A stretch of 11,276 bases of DNA, from contig CAYOFH010000109.1 in assembly GCA_964403175.1 (NCBI GenBank), positions 1 to 11,276 on the forward strand, written 5' to 3'. Position numbers and translations under genes: made by a program. Every line of letters starts with the position of its first letter. The first letter of the stretch is position 1. Origin of the DNA: Marinilabilia sp964403175 (lineage in GTDB: Bacteria > Bacteroidota > Bacteroidia > Bacteroidales > Marinilabiliaceae). Below are positions 1 to 6,653 of this stretch, one piece after another. Below the pieces are notes generated by a model. It was not told the origin of the DNA and searched no databases. It saw only the letters and a list, made by a program, of their open reading frames with translations.

Positions 1-383
1 GAATTTAATATGAGTTTAATACGTCTTAATATACTCTTTGCTATGAATTTTTTACGGATCAATTAAAAAGGAGTCAGGAAGCAGATTCGAATAAAACTCA
101 AGATTGCAATTTGGACAAGTTTGTATTATTCTTTGAAGATTTTATTCAGAATATGACTTCACCGCAGGCAAATTTGAAAGGATCTGTCCATAAAGTCAAT
201 AAAGTCATTGTTTTCACATCTTGGAAGAATATTAATTGTGAGATTCTTCACAATGTTCACAATGACAAAAAGAACTCTAAACTTATGTCTTTTTGAACAG
301 TCTCTTCTAATTTAGCGAGGGCGGCCTGTATTTCGACCAAAATTGAGCATTACAATAGATTATTTATAAAACGAAGTCATAAA
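1..383. other. A+T-rich region without a convincing gene
   Basis: No open frame here looks like a real protein. The only frame of any length (111-296, plus strand) would begin with TTG, has no family resemblance I recognise and has no ribosome binding site. The stretch lies downstream of the stop of the minus-strand LacI gene and so should contain that gene's 3' untranslated end, but I found no strong GC-rich hairpin followed by a T-run on either strand. A small cluster of ATTGTGA/TCACAAT heptamers at 235-263 is the only patterned element. The left neighbour lies outside the window. Confidence 0.6.
235..263. repeat. Cluster of ATTGTGA/TCACAAT heptamers
   Basis: ATTGTGA at 235-241 faces TCACAAT at 248-254 as a perfect 7-bp inverted repeat with a 6-base spacer. 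A second TCACAAT follows at 257-263, giving a direct repeat with a 9-base period. The arrangement could be a protein-binding site or a weak hairpin. In A+T-rich DNA it could also be chance. No adjacent gene gives it a clear role. Confidence 0.35.
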
Positions 384-1412
384 TCAGGTTAAATATTGGT
401 CTTTCCTAACAGAAGATTCTCTTAATTTAAGTTCAGTTTTCAGAACTATCATCTGATGATTCTTGCTGTTTTTTGTTTGATCAATAAAAAGACGTGCAGC
501 ATTTTCCCCAATTTTAAATGTGGGATGGATTACAGAAGTAAGTTCAGGAGTAACCACTGTTGCATGGAAATCATCTGTAAATCCCACTAAACCTATATCA
601 TCAGGAACCTTCAGATCTAAACTTCTTAATTCCTTCATTGCAGAAAAAACCACAAAATCATTTACCCCGAAAACAGCATCAGGCCTCTTGGGTAAATTAA
701 GCAAACTCTTCATCCCTTTTCTCGCAGAAGCATCACTTAAATTGCAGGCTACAACCAAATCCGGATCAAATGGCAAATTACAGTCATTTAGTCCCTCATA
801 ATAACCTGCAATTCGTTCTTTTGAAATATTTAAATACTCCGGTCCGGAGATAAAGGCTATTCGCCGGTAGCCTTGCTCATAAAAATGATGAACGACTTTT
901 CTTGATGCATCCCTGTTATCTACAGTTACGCATGAAACTTCATTCTCCATACATGTACGGTCAAAAAATACCAACGGGATGTTCCTTTTCAGAAGTCTTT
1001 CGAAATGTTCATAACTCTTCGTTTGTTTGCTCAAGCATACAATGAAACCTTCAACCCGTGCCTTCAGCAAATTATCAATCGACTCCACTTCCTTTTGAAA
1101 AGATTCATTGGAACTGGAAATCAAAACAAAATATCCGTTTTTCCTGGCCACACTTTCAATACCGGCAATAATGGAAGAATAAAAGTGAGTAACGATATCA
1201 GGAATAACAACGCCAATGATACGGGTATGCTGCTTTAAAAGACCCATTGCAAGGGGATTAGGAGAATATTGCTTTATTTCGGCCAACCGTTTAACCTTTT
1301 GGCGCATTTCAAAGCTTATATCCGGATGATCCTTCAAAGCACGGGAAACTGTTGAAACTGAAACTTTTAACTCATCCGCCAAATCCTTTAAAGAAACGTA
1401 TTTTTTTCCCAT
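384..1412 (-). CDS. LacI-family transcriptional regulator
   Basis: This is a 342-residue DNA-binding repressor or activator of the LacI/GalR family, with the normal family length. Residues about 6-26 form the helix-turn-helix (VSLKDLADELKVSVSTVSRAL). Residues about 50-60 (YSPNPLAMGLL) are the hinge helix, with the leucine that in this family intercalates into the operator centre. From about residue 63 (TRIIGVVIPDI) to the end is the periplasmic-binding-protein-like domain that senses a sugar or sugar acid. The start at 1412 is supported by AAGAAGG four bases upstream on the minus strand and by the HTH beginning right after it. The gene is divergent from the sugar-oxidation cluster, so it most likely controls that cluster through the palindromes at 1882-1926. 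The inducer cannot be read from the sequence; L-galactose, L-fucose or a pathway acid is inferred from the neighbours. Confidence 0.95.
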   Translation of the reverse strand: MGKKYVSLKDLADELKVSVSTVSRALKDHPDISFEMRQKVKRLAEIKQYSPNPLAMGLLKQHTRIIGVVIPDIVTHFYSSIIAGIESVARKNGYFVLISSSNESFQKEVESIDNLLKARVEGFIVCLSKQTKSYEHFERLLKRNIPLVFFDRTCMENEVSCVTVDNRDASRKVVHHFYEQGYRRIAFISGPEYLNISKERIAGYYEGLNDCNLPFDPDLVVACNLSDASARKGMKSLLNLPKRPDAVFGVNDFVVFSAMKELRSLDLKVPDDIGLVGFTDDFHATVVTPELTSVIHPTFKIGENAARLFIDQTKNSKNHQMIVLKTELKLRESSVRKDQYLT

Positions 1413-1416
1413 AAAT

Positions 1417-1423
1417 CCTTCTT
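1417..1423 (-). promoter_or_regulatory. Shine-Dalgarno-like site of the LacI gene
   Basis: On the minus strand AAGAAGG precedes the ATG by four bases. It supports the chosen start. It also stands out because none of the six plus-strand genes in the window has a comparable purine-rich site; their leaders are A/T/C-rich, as is usual in Bacteroidota. Confidence 0.5.
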
Positions 1424-1491
1424 TATAATAGGTTGTTATCTTTTGTAATTACCTAAGACTTAAATGCTGCAAAATGAATGGATTAACAGTA

Positions 1492-1551
1492 AGATTATCA
1501 TAGTCATAAGATTTATCCGGAATCTTATATCTAAAAATCTAACGATCTATT
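1492..1551. repeat. Diverged 60-bp direct repeat, copy 1
   Basis: This copy aligns without gaps to 1784-1843, 292 bases downstream. I count 47 of 60 identical bases, with perfect blocks at both ends: AGATTATCA (9 bases) on the left and AAAAATCTAACGATCTATT (19 bases) on the right. The right-hand block in reverse complement (AATAGATCGTTAGATTTTT) also matches 4995-5013 at 17 of 19 bases, so it appears to belong to a dispersed intergenic family. Confidence 0.7.
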
Positions 1552-1783
1552 ATGAGGACAAACATTATCATTCCTGCTTCATAAGCTCTAAAGAAGAATT
1601 TTCGTTCATGACTGTTACCAGAACTAAAAACCTCTTGCTTTGCTCGTAACTACAGAAAAAACACCCTTCATCGTGAGAAAGTACAGACCTTGACAAATAT
1701 AACAAATTCAAAGACTTCCGCTAATCTCTGGTAAGCGTATAATCATCAATTACTTACAGACAATTATATTTGTGCCAACAGGC

Positions 1784-1843
1784 AGATTATCAGCATTATA
1801 TCATTTATCTTAAATCTCATAATCAAAAATCTAACGATCTATT
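1784..1843. repeat. Diverged 60-bp direct repeat, copy 2
   Basis: This is the second copy of the repeat at 1492-1551, in the same orientation. It ends about 40 bases before the first palindrome (1882). The 19-base right-hand block is identical in both copies while the middle has drifted. That pattern suggests either constraint on the block or a mobile or recombining small repeat that ends there. Confidence 0.7.
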
Positions 1844-1881
1844 GTTTGTGATAAACCGAAAATAAAAACACTTAAGCTTTT

Positions 1882-1897
1882 TATGTTGTACAACATA
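1882..1897. promoter_or_regulatory. Candidate operator, perfect 16-bp palindrome
   Basis: TATGTTGTACAACATA is a perfect 16-bp inverted repeat with no spacer, placed upstream of the first sugar-oxidation gene. Its centre lies 31 bp (about three helical turns) from the centre of the next palindrome. It is a plausible site for the divergent LacI-family regulator or a second regulator. Its centre is TA, not the CG dinucleotide commonly found in LacI-family operators, so it may bind something else. Confidence 0.5.
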
Positions 1898-1914
1898 CTT
1901 TTTTATCCGCAATG

Positions 1915-1926
1915 CTTTGCGCAAAG
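1915..1926. promoter_or_regulatory. Candidate LacI-family operator (CTTTGCGCAAAG)
   Basis: CTTTGCGCAAAG is a perfect 12-bp palindrome with a central CG, the usual core of LacI-family operators, into which the hinge-helix leucine inserts. It abuts the candidate -33 element at 1928-1931, so a bound protein would contact or cover the promoter. Together with the divergent LacI gene this makes it the best operator candidate in the window. Confidence 0.55.
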
Positions 1927-1927
1927 T

Positions 1928-1959
1928 TTTGCATAGAATTATCTGTATATTTCTATTTG
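1928..1959 (+). promoter_or_regulatory. Candidate Bacteroidota-type promoter for the sugar-oxidation genes
   Basis: TTTG at 1928-1931 is followed after 20 bases by TCTATTTG at 1952-1959. The Bacteroidota consensus is TTTG, about 19-21 bases, then TAnnTTTG; the -7 box here departs by one base (TC for TA). Transcription would start near 1965, leaving an A-rich leader of roughly 90 bases. The placement next to the palindromes supports it, but short A+T-rich boxes are easy to find by chance. Confidence 0.4.
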
Positions 1960-2057
1960 TAACAAAAATGAAAATACAATAACATTGTAATCAACATCAA
2001 ATTAAGTTTAAACTCCATTACACTGCCCGTAATTGTGAAAAATCAAGACACAAAAAA

Positions 2058-3101
2058 ATGAACAGAACAACTCAATTAAAAAAAGCAACATTCAATATCC
2101 CAAAAATAGTTTACGGAACAAGCTTTCTGGGAAATCTTTATCGTGAACTGACAAGCCCGGAAAAAACAATGATCATGAAAGAATGGTTCAATGTATCGGA
2201 TGCTCCTGTTATGATTGATACTGCCGGGAAATATGGAGCAGGTCTTGCTTTGGAAGTAATTGGAGAAGGATTGGCCAGCTTAGGCATCGAACCCGGGCAG
2301 GTTACCATTAGCAATAAACTGGGATGGTACAGGACTCCGTTAAAAACACCGGAACCAACTTTTGAACCGGGGGTGTGGGCAAATCTGGAACATGATGCTG
2401 TTCAAATGATAAGTTATGACGGAATATTGAAATGCTGGCAACAAGGTTGCGAACTATTAGGTGAAAAATATAAACCTGAATTGGTATCAGTACATGACCC
2501 TGACGAATATCTAATGGCAGCATCTGACACCAATGACAGGGAAAAACGCAAAAATGATATTCTCGAAGCCTATCGGGCCCTGTTTGAATTAAAATCAAAA
2601 GGAGAAGTAAAAGCGGTTGGTATTGGGGCAAAGGATTGGCTGGTAATAAAAGAACTATATGATCAGGTTCCGTTCGACTGGGTCATGTTAGCCAATAAAT
2701 TTACCATTTATAGTCATTCAGAGGAGGTTTTAAAGTTTATGAAAAAACTCAACCATGACGGGGTACAAATCATTAATTCAGCGATCTTCAATGCCGGCTT
2801 TTTAACGGGAGGAGACTATTTCGACTACAGAATTCCTGACAGAACAAACCCTGCGGATCAGCCTCTATTCAAATGGCGGGAGAAATTTTTTGATATCTGC
2901 AACCATTTTAATATCACCCCGGGTGATGCTTGTCTGAAATTTGCCATTTCGGCGCCTGAAATAACGGCCGTAGCACTGAATCCAAGTAAACCCGAAAGGA
3001 TATCACGCAATAAGAAAATTCTGGAGAAAGTTTTTCCTAAAGCCTTTTGGGAAACACTAAAAAAAGAAGGAGTGATAAAAAATTACATTCCACTGCCATG
3101 A
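2058..3101 (+). CDS. Aldo/keto reductase-family sugar 1-dehydrogenase (probable L-galactose/L-fucose dehydrogenase)
   Basis: This 347-residue enzyme of the aldo/keto reductase superfamily probably oxidises the C1 hydroxyl of a fucose-configured aldose to the lactone with NAD(P)+ in the cytoplasm. The AKR catalytic tetrad can be read directly: D54 (in MIDTAGKYG), Y59, K87 (SNKLGW) and H146 (SVHDPDEY). The TIM-barrel end includes INSAIFNAGFLTGG (about residues 239-252) and the cofactor-phosphate region near 310-325 (ALNPSKPERISRNKK). Length and motifs resemble the D-threo-aldose 1-dehydrogenase/L-fucose dehydrogenase/L-galactose dehydrogenase branch. It is the first gene of a tight run, with the lactonase 32 bases downstream, which fits a dehydrogenase that makes a lactone. 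The ATG has an A-rich leader and no Shine-Dalgarno. Substrate choice between L-galactose, L-fucose and D-arabinose is inferred from neighbours. Confidence 0.85.
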   Translation: MNRTTQLKKATFNIPKIVYGTSFLGNLYRELTSPEKTMIMKEWFNVSDAPVMIDTAGKYGAGLALEVIGEGLASLGIEPGQVTISNKLGWYRTPLKTPEPTFEPGVWANLEHDAVQMISYDGILKCWQQGCELLGEKYKPELVSVHDPDEYLMAASDTNDREKRKNDILEAYRALFELKSKGEVKAVGIGAKDWLVIKELYDQVPFDWVMLANKFTIYSHSEEVLKFMKKLNHDGVQIINSAIFNAGFLTGGDYFDYRIPDRTNPADQPLFKWREKFFDICNHFNITPGDACLKFAISAPEITAVALNPSKPERISRNKKILEKVFPKAFWETLKKEGVIKNYIPLP

Positions 3102-3133
3102 TTTTCAAGTGAAAAAAGAAAAAATATCAAATT

Positions 3134-3961
3134 ATGATTATTGATTCACACCAACATTTCTGGAACTATAACCGGGAGGAGTTCGACTGGATAAATGATG
3201 ATATGAAATCCATCAGAAGATCCTTTCTTCCCACAGATTTAAAAGAAACTCTTACCGGGACAGAGGTTGAAGGGGTCGTATCAGTGCAGGCAAGACAGTC
3301 AGTGGAAGAGACCAAATGGCTTTTGCAATTGGCATCAGACAATGATTTCATCAAAGGTGTGGTTGGCTGGGTTCCCCTTCGTGACCAAAACCTGCCTGAA
3401 ATTCTAAATAGCTTAAAAAACAACGATTTAATGAAAGGTGTTCGTCATGTTATTCAGGGAGAACCGGATCCTGAGTTTATCTTGAACACGGAATTTAATA
3501 TCGGGATTTCTCAATTAAAGAAATACGGGCTCACTTATGACATCCTCATTTTGCAGCATCAACTGCCAAACACTATCCGATTCGTGGATTTACATCCCGA
3601 CCAGCCATTTGTCCTTGATCATATTGCTAAACCTGATATCAAAAACAATGAAATAATTACTTGGGAAAAGAATATCAGAGAACTGGCCCGTCGCGGGAAT
3701 GTAAGCTGTAAGTTAAGCGGAATGGTAACCGAAGCTGACTTAAAAACCTGGACTGAAGATCAGTTAAAGCCCTACTTCGAGGTGGTCCTGCAAGCTTTTG
3801 GACCGGAAAGACTGCTTTTTGGTTCTGATTGGCCTGTCTGTCTGGTTGCCACCAGGTACAAATCGTGGGTGACACTGGTAAAAAAATGGATTTCCGGTTT
3901 AAGCAACATCGAACAAGAACTTATATTAAACAAAAATGCCCAGTCGGTATACAATCTTTAA
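3134..3961 (+). CDS. Amidohydrolase-superfamily sugar lactonase (probable L-galactono/L-fucono-1,5-lactonase)
   Basis: This 275-residue protein of the amidohydrolase_2/COG3618 group hydrolyses an aldono-lactone to the aldonic acid in the cytoplasm. The barrel motifs are visible: DSHQHFW at residues 4-10 (H6 and H8), GVRHVIQ at 102-108, DHIAKP at 162-167, KLSGMV at 193-198 and FGSDWPV at 229-235, where D232 is the expected metal-binding or catalytic aspartate. Family members known to me include L-fucono-1,5-lactonase, L-galactono-1,5-lactonase and L-rhamnono-lactonase. The position between a sugar 1-dehydrogenase and a Zn dehydrogenase (9 bases downstream) makes lactonase the natural role. 2-Pyrone-4,6-dicarboxylate hydrolase is a related alternative that the context does not favour. 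The length is normal and the gene is intact. Confidence 0.88.
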   Translation: MIIDSHQHFWNYNREEFDWINDDMKSIRRSFLPTDLKETLTGTEVEGVVSVQARQSVEETKWLLQLASDNDFIKGVVGWVPLRDQNLPEILNSLKNNDLMKGVRHVIQGEPDPEFILNTEFNIGISQLKKYGLTYDILILQHQLPNTIRFVDLHPDQPFVLDHIAKPDIKNNEIITWEKNIRELARRGNVSCKLSGMVTEADLKTWTEDQLKPYFEVVLQAFGPERLLFGSDWPVCLVATRYKSWVTLVKKWISGLSNIEQELILNKNAQSVYNL

Positions 3962-3970
3962 AACAACAAA

Positions 3971-4990
3971 ATGCAAGCGATAGAAATACTGAAACCCGGA
4001 GTTATACAAATGACAGAGAGGGAAATACCTCAACCGGAAGAAGGAGAAATTTTGCTGAAAACCAAGTATGTGGGTTTTTGCGGTTCCGATTTAAGCACTT
4101 ACATGGGAAAAAATCCATTGGTAAATTATCCAAGAATACCGGGGCACGAAATTTCTGCCGTAATTGAAGAAACCGGCAATAATGTTCCTGATAAATTTAA
4201 ACCAGGCTTATCTGCAACTGTCATTCCATATACAAATTGTGGTCATTGTTCTGCCTGCAGGCAAAAGAAATACAATGCCTGTCAATACAATGAAACCCTT
4301 GGGGTGCAAAGAGAGGGGGCTATGGCGGAATACATATCGGTTCCCTGGCAAAAGGTAATTGTTGATTCAGACTTATCAGATATACAGCTGGCAATGGTAG
4401 AGCCACTTACTGTTGGATTTCATGCAATTGACAACATCAGTGTTTCCGATATCGATACTGTGGCCATATTTGGGTGTGGAATGATTGGCACCGGAGCTAT
4501 TTTACGCGCAAAATTACGGGGGGCAACAGTTATTGCGGTCGATATTGATGATTCAAAATTACGGGTTGCCAAAATACTGGGTGCTGATTTCCCGATTAAT
4601 GTAAAAACACAGAATCTTCATGAAGAACTAATGAAAATTACTGACGGAAACGGACCATCGGTGACGGTAGAAGCTGCAGGAAGTAACTCTACTTATAGAG
4701 CAGCAATTGAAGAAGTTGGTTTTGCAGGACGAGTGGTATGTATTGGATATTCCAAAGAGGACATTGTTTCACCAAGTAAACTATGGGTTCAGAAAGAGCT
4801 AGAAATCAGAGGTTCCCGAAATGCCAACCCTGCAGATTTTGAAGCAGTAATCAAATTTCTGAAAGGCGGCAATTCATTTGAAGAACATCTTGTTACCAAA
4901 ATTGTCAAGGCACACGATGCTCCTGAAGCAATGAAAGAATGGGCTGTGGATCCGGGTAAAATTTTGAAAATATTAGTTCAATTTAACTGA
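3971..4990 (+). CDS. Zinc-dependent medium-chain dehydrogenase (probable L-galactonate 5-dehydrogenase)
   Basis: This 339-residue Zn-dependent alcohol dehydrogenase (MDR family) is cytoplasmic. The catalytic zinc ligands are C37 (GFCGSD), H59 and E60 (PGHE) and probably E144 (MVEPL). The structural zinc is held by C90, C93, C96 and C104. The Rossmann motif is GCGMIGTG at 168-175, and D191 (AVDID) at the end of the second strand suggests NAD rather than NADP. Sorbitol, threonine and galactitol dehydrogenases share this architecture. In this context, directly after a sugar dehydrogenase and a lactonase, the best fit is oxidation of L-galactonate at C5 to D-tagaturonate. For L-fuconate the known pathway would instead need a dehydratase, which is not in the window. 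The 9-base gap to the lactonase gene indicates co-transcription. The start is the first ATG after that stop. Confidence 0.82.
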   Translation: MQAIEILKPGVIQMTEREIPQPEEGEILLKTKYVGFCGSDLSTYMGKNPLVNYPRIPGHEISAVIEETGNNVPDKFKPGLSATVIPYTNCGHCSACRQKKYNACQYNETLGVQREGAMAEYISVPWQKVIVDSDLSDIQLAMVEPLTVGFHAIDNISVSDIDTVAIFGCGMIGTGAILRAKLRGATVIAVDIDDSKLRVAKILGADFPINVKTQNLHEELMKITDGNGPSVTVEAAGSNSTYRAAIEEVGFAGRVVCIGYSKEDIVSPSKLWVQKELEIRGSRNANPADFEAVIKFLKGGNSFEEHLVTKIVKAHDAPEAMKEWAVDPGKILKILVQFN

Positions 4991-4994
4991 CTTC

Positions 4995-5032
4995 AATAGA
5001 TTATTAGATTTTTAGATTTTTAGATGTTAGAT
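4995..5032. repeat. Short tandem TTAGAT repeat in the intergenic gap
   Basis: TTAGAT occurs four times, at 5004, 5012, 5020 and 5027, with a period of 8, 8 and 7 bases, preceded by AATAGAT at 4995-5001. The first 19 bases (4995-5013) match the reverse complement of the perfect block of the repeats at 1533-1551 and 1825-1843 with two mismatches. A further TTAGAT with a trailing CAGAT lies at 6480-6493. The repeat begins right after the dehydrogenase stop and may affect mRNA stability or read-through, but no function can be read from it. Confidence 0.6.
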
Positions 5033-5168
5033 GGATTGGATTATATTGATGAACAACCTCTTAGCAAAATTTCTCTATTGAATCTAAATGACTGGAAGTT
5101 AACTTTTTACAAATACACCTGACGGACTATTGTGACTAACAAAGATCCTAAAATCAAATATCAAACGA

Positions 5169-6464
5169 ATGAAACCGAAATCACCTGTTGTTGAAAAAAA
5201 ATATCTGGTCTCTTTCATTTTGGTTACCAGCTTATTTGCCCTTTGGGGCTTTGCCAATGACATCACAAATCCTTTGGTTGCCGCATTTTCCACTCTAATG
5301 GAAATATCCAATGCCAAAGCAGCGATGATTCAATTTGCCTTTTATGGCGGGTATGCAACAATGGCTATACCAGCAGCCTTATTTATTAAAAAATACAGTT
5401 ATAAAAAAGGAATCCTCTTAGGACTTGCCTTCTACGCCACCGGGGCATTGTTATTTTATCCTGCAGCCCGGTTCGAAATGTTCGGCTTCTTTTTGGTATC
5501 GTTGTACATCCTGACCTTTGGTCTTGCTTTTCTCGAAACAACAGCCAATCCATACATCCTGGCCATGGGAAAGGAAGAAACGGCAACCCGTCGTTTAAAT
5601 CTGGCCCAGGCCTTTAATCCCATTGGCTCGCTCCTGGGAATGTTTGTTGCTTCCAATTATATTCTGGCATCTCTGAAGTCAGACATTCGCGATGAATCGG
5701 GAGAATTAGTCTTTTACACATTAACCCAGATCGAAAAAATGGCCATAAGAACCCAGGATCTGGCAATCATCCGCAACCCGTATTTAATGTTAGGCGGGGT
5801 GGTCATCCTCATGTTTATCGTAATTTACTTCTACAAAATGCCCGTATGGGAGCGATCAGAGCGCAAAATTAGCGTAAAAGAGCCGATGAAGCGTTTGCTC
5901 AGCAACAAAGTGTATCGTGAAGGAGTCATTGCCCAGCTTTTTTATGTGGCAGCTCAGATCATGTGCTGGACATTCATTATTCAATATGCAGACAACCTGG
6001 GTGTTGACAAATCAACGGCCCAGAACTATAACATTGTGGCCATGGGATTATTCCTGACCAGCCGTTTCATAAGTACTTTTCTGATGAAGTATATCAATCC
6101 CAACAAGCTTCTCACCATTTTCGCTATTGGAGGAATGGCAACCACAGCCGGAACCATACTGATACAGGGCATGCCCGGACTATATTGTCTTGTCGCCACA
6201 TCTGCGTTTATGTCACTTATGTTCCCCACAATTTATGGCATCGCCTTAAAAGGTATTGGAAAAGACGCTACTTTGGGCTCTGCCGGTCTGGTAATGGCCA
6301 TTGTAGGAGGTGCACTGATGCCTCCCATACAGGGAAGCATTGTTGATCTGGAGAGTATTGGAGGCTATCCTGCTGTAAATATATCTTTTATACTGCCTTT
6401 TATATGCTTTGTGGTTATAGCTATTTATGGATATCGTAGCCGGATACTAAAATCACCGGTATAA
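5169..6464 (+). CDS. FucP-type L-fucose/L-galactose:H+ symporter (MFS)
   Basis: This 431-residue inner-membrane transporter of the major facilitator superfamily, FucP family, imports a fucose-like sugar with a proton. It has about twelve hydrophobic segments split by a central cytoplasmic stretch near residues 225-250 (KMPVWERSERKISVKEPMKR). Family landmarks are FALWGFAND (23-31), FAFYGGYATMAIPAAL (56-71), FLETTANPY (121-129, holding E123) and RRLNLAQAFNPIGS (141-154). By an ungapped comparison with E. coli FucP recalled from memory, E123 corresponds to the essential E135, while the essential D46 falls on N34 and D31 sits where E. coli has N43. The gene follows the dehydrogenase after a 178-base gap carrying TTAGAT repeats, so it may share the upstream promoter or have its own. 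E. coli FucP accepts L-fucose and L-galactose, consistent with either pathway. Confidence 0.88.
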   Translation: MKPKSPVVEKKYLVSFILVTSLFALWGFANDITNPLVAAFSTLMEISNAKAAMIQFAFYGGYATMAIPAALFIKKYSYKKGILLGLAFYATGALLFYPAARFEMFGFFLVSLYILTFGLAFLETTANPYILAMGKEETATRRLNLAQAFNPIGSLLGMFVASNYILASLKSDIRDESGELVFYTLTQIEKMAIRTQDLAIIRNPYLMLGGVVILMFIVIYFYKMPVWERSERKISVKEPMKRLLSNKVYREGVIAQLFYVAAQIMCWTFIIQYADNLGVDKSTAQNYNIVAMGLFLTSRFISTFLMKYINPNKLLTIFAIGGMATTAGTILIQGMPGLYCLVATSAFMSLMFPTIYGIALKGIGKDATLGSAGLVMAIVGGALMPPIQGSIVDLESIGGYPAVNISFILPFICFVVIAIYGYRSRILKSPV

Positions 6465-6653
6465 CCAGATATATAAACATTAGATTTTCAGATATGGGAT
6501 ATATTAAATATGACGTTTAACCCTTATGCGCGTGTAGAATGCGCTTCATTTTATCTGAATTCAAAAATTAAATATCCCAAATTGACATTTCAAATATATT
6601 AAACCACCTATTTTTATTGATCAGAAAAAAACAGGTAATAATTCCTAATAGTC
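6465..6653. other. 189-bp A+T-rich intergenic gap with an imperfect inverted repeat
   Basis: The gap separates the symporter from the secreted glycosidases. GGGATATATTAA (6496-6507) and TTAAATATCCC (6568-6578) can pair with a one-base bulge across about 60 bases. A short GCGC/GCGC pair (6528-6531, 6541-6544, 9-base loop) followed by a T-rich run lies inside. Both are weak, and neither is a convincing terminator. No copy of the candidate operator palindromes occurs here. I could not find a good Bacteroidota promoter: TATTTTTA occurs in the stretch, but the nearest upstream TTG is badly spaced. Confidence 0.4.

Larger units (their letters stand above)
1413..2057. other. 645-bp divergent regulatory intergenic region
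   Basis: This region separates the LacI gene from the sugar-oxidation genes and is far longer than needed for two promoters. It holds a diverged direct repeat (1492-1551 and 1784-1843), two perfect palindromes (1882-1897 and 1915-1926) and a candidate rightward promoter (1928-1959), which leaves a leader of about 90 bases before the first gene. A 61-codon frame at 1464-1649 overlaps the first repeat copy, has low-complexity composition and matches no family I know, so I do not call it a gene. I could not identify a convincing leftward promoter for the LacI gene. Confidence 0.7.

Noticed and set aside
111..296. 61-codon plus-strand frame beginning with TTG
   Set aside because: It has a non-ATG start, no ribosome site, no recognisable family, and the heptamer repeats run through it; better explained as non-coding.
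1464..1649. 61-codon plus-strand frame in the regulatory region
   Set aside because: It overlaps the first copy of the intergenic repeat, has a biased Ile/Lys/Asn composition as expected of translated A+T-rich DNA, and matches no known family.
3829..4167. 112-codon plus-strand frame spanning the lactonase/dehydrogenase junction
   Set aside because: It runs out of frame through two genes with clear family motifs, so it is a shadow frame.
5096..5105. AAGTTAACTT palindrome upstream of the symporter as an operator
   Set aside because: It is only 10 bp of A/T-rich sequence, unlike the two upstream palindromes, and common by chance in this composition.
6528..6548. GCGC/GCGC hairpin followed by a T-rich run after the symporter, as a terminator
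   Set aside because: A 4-bp stem with a 9-base loop is too weak, and the following run is not a clean T tract.
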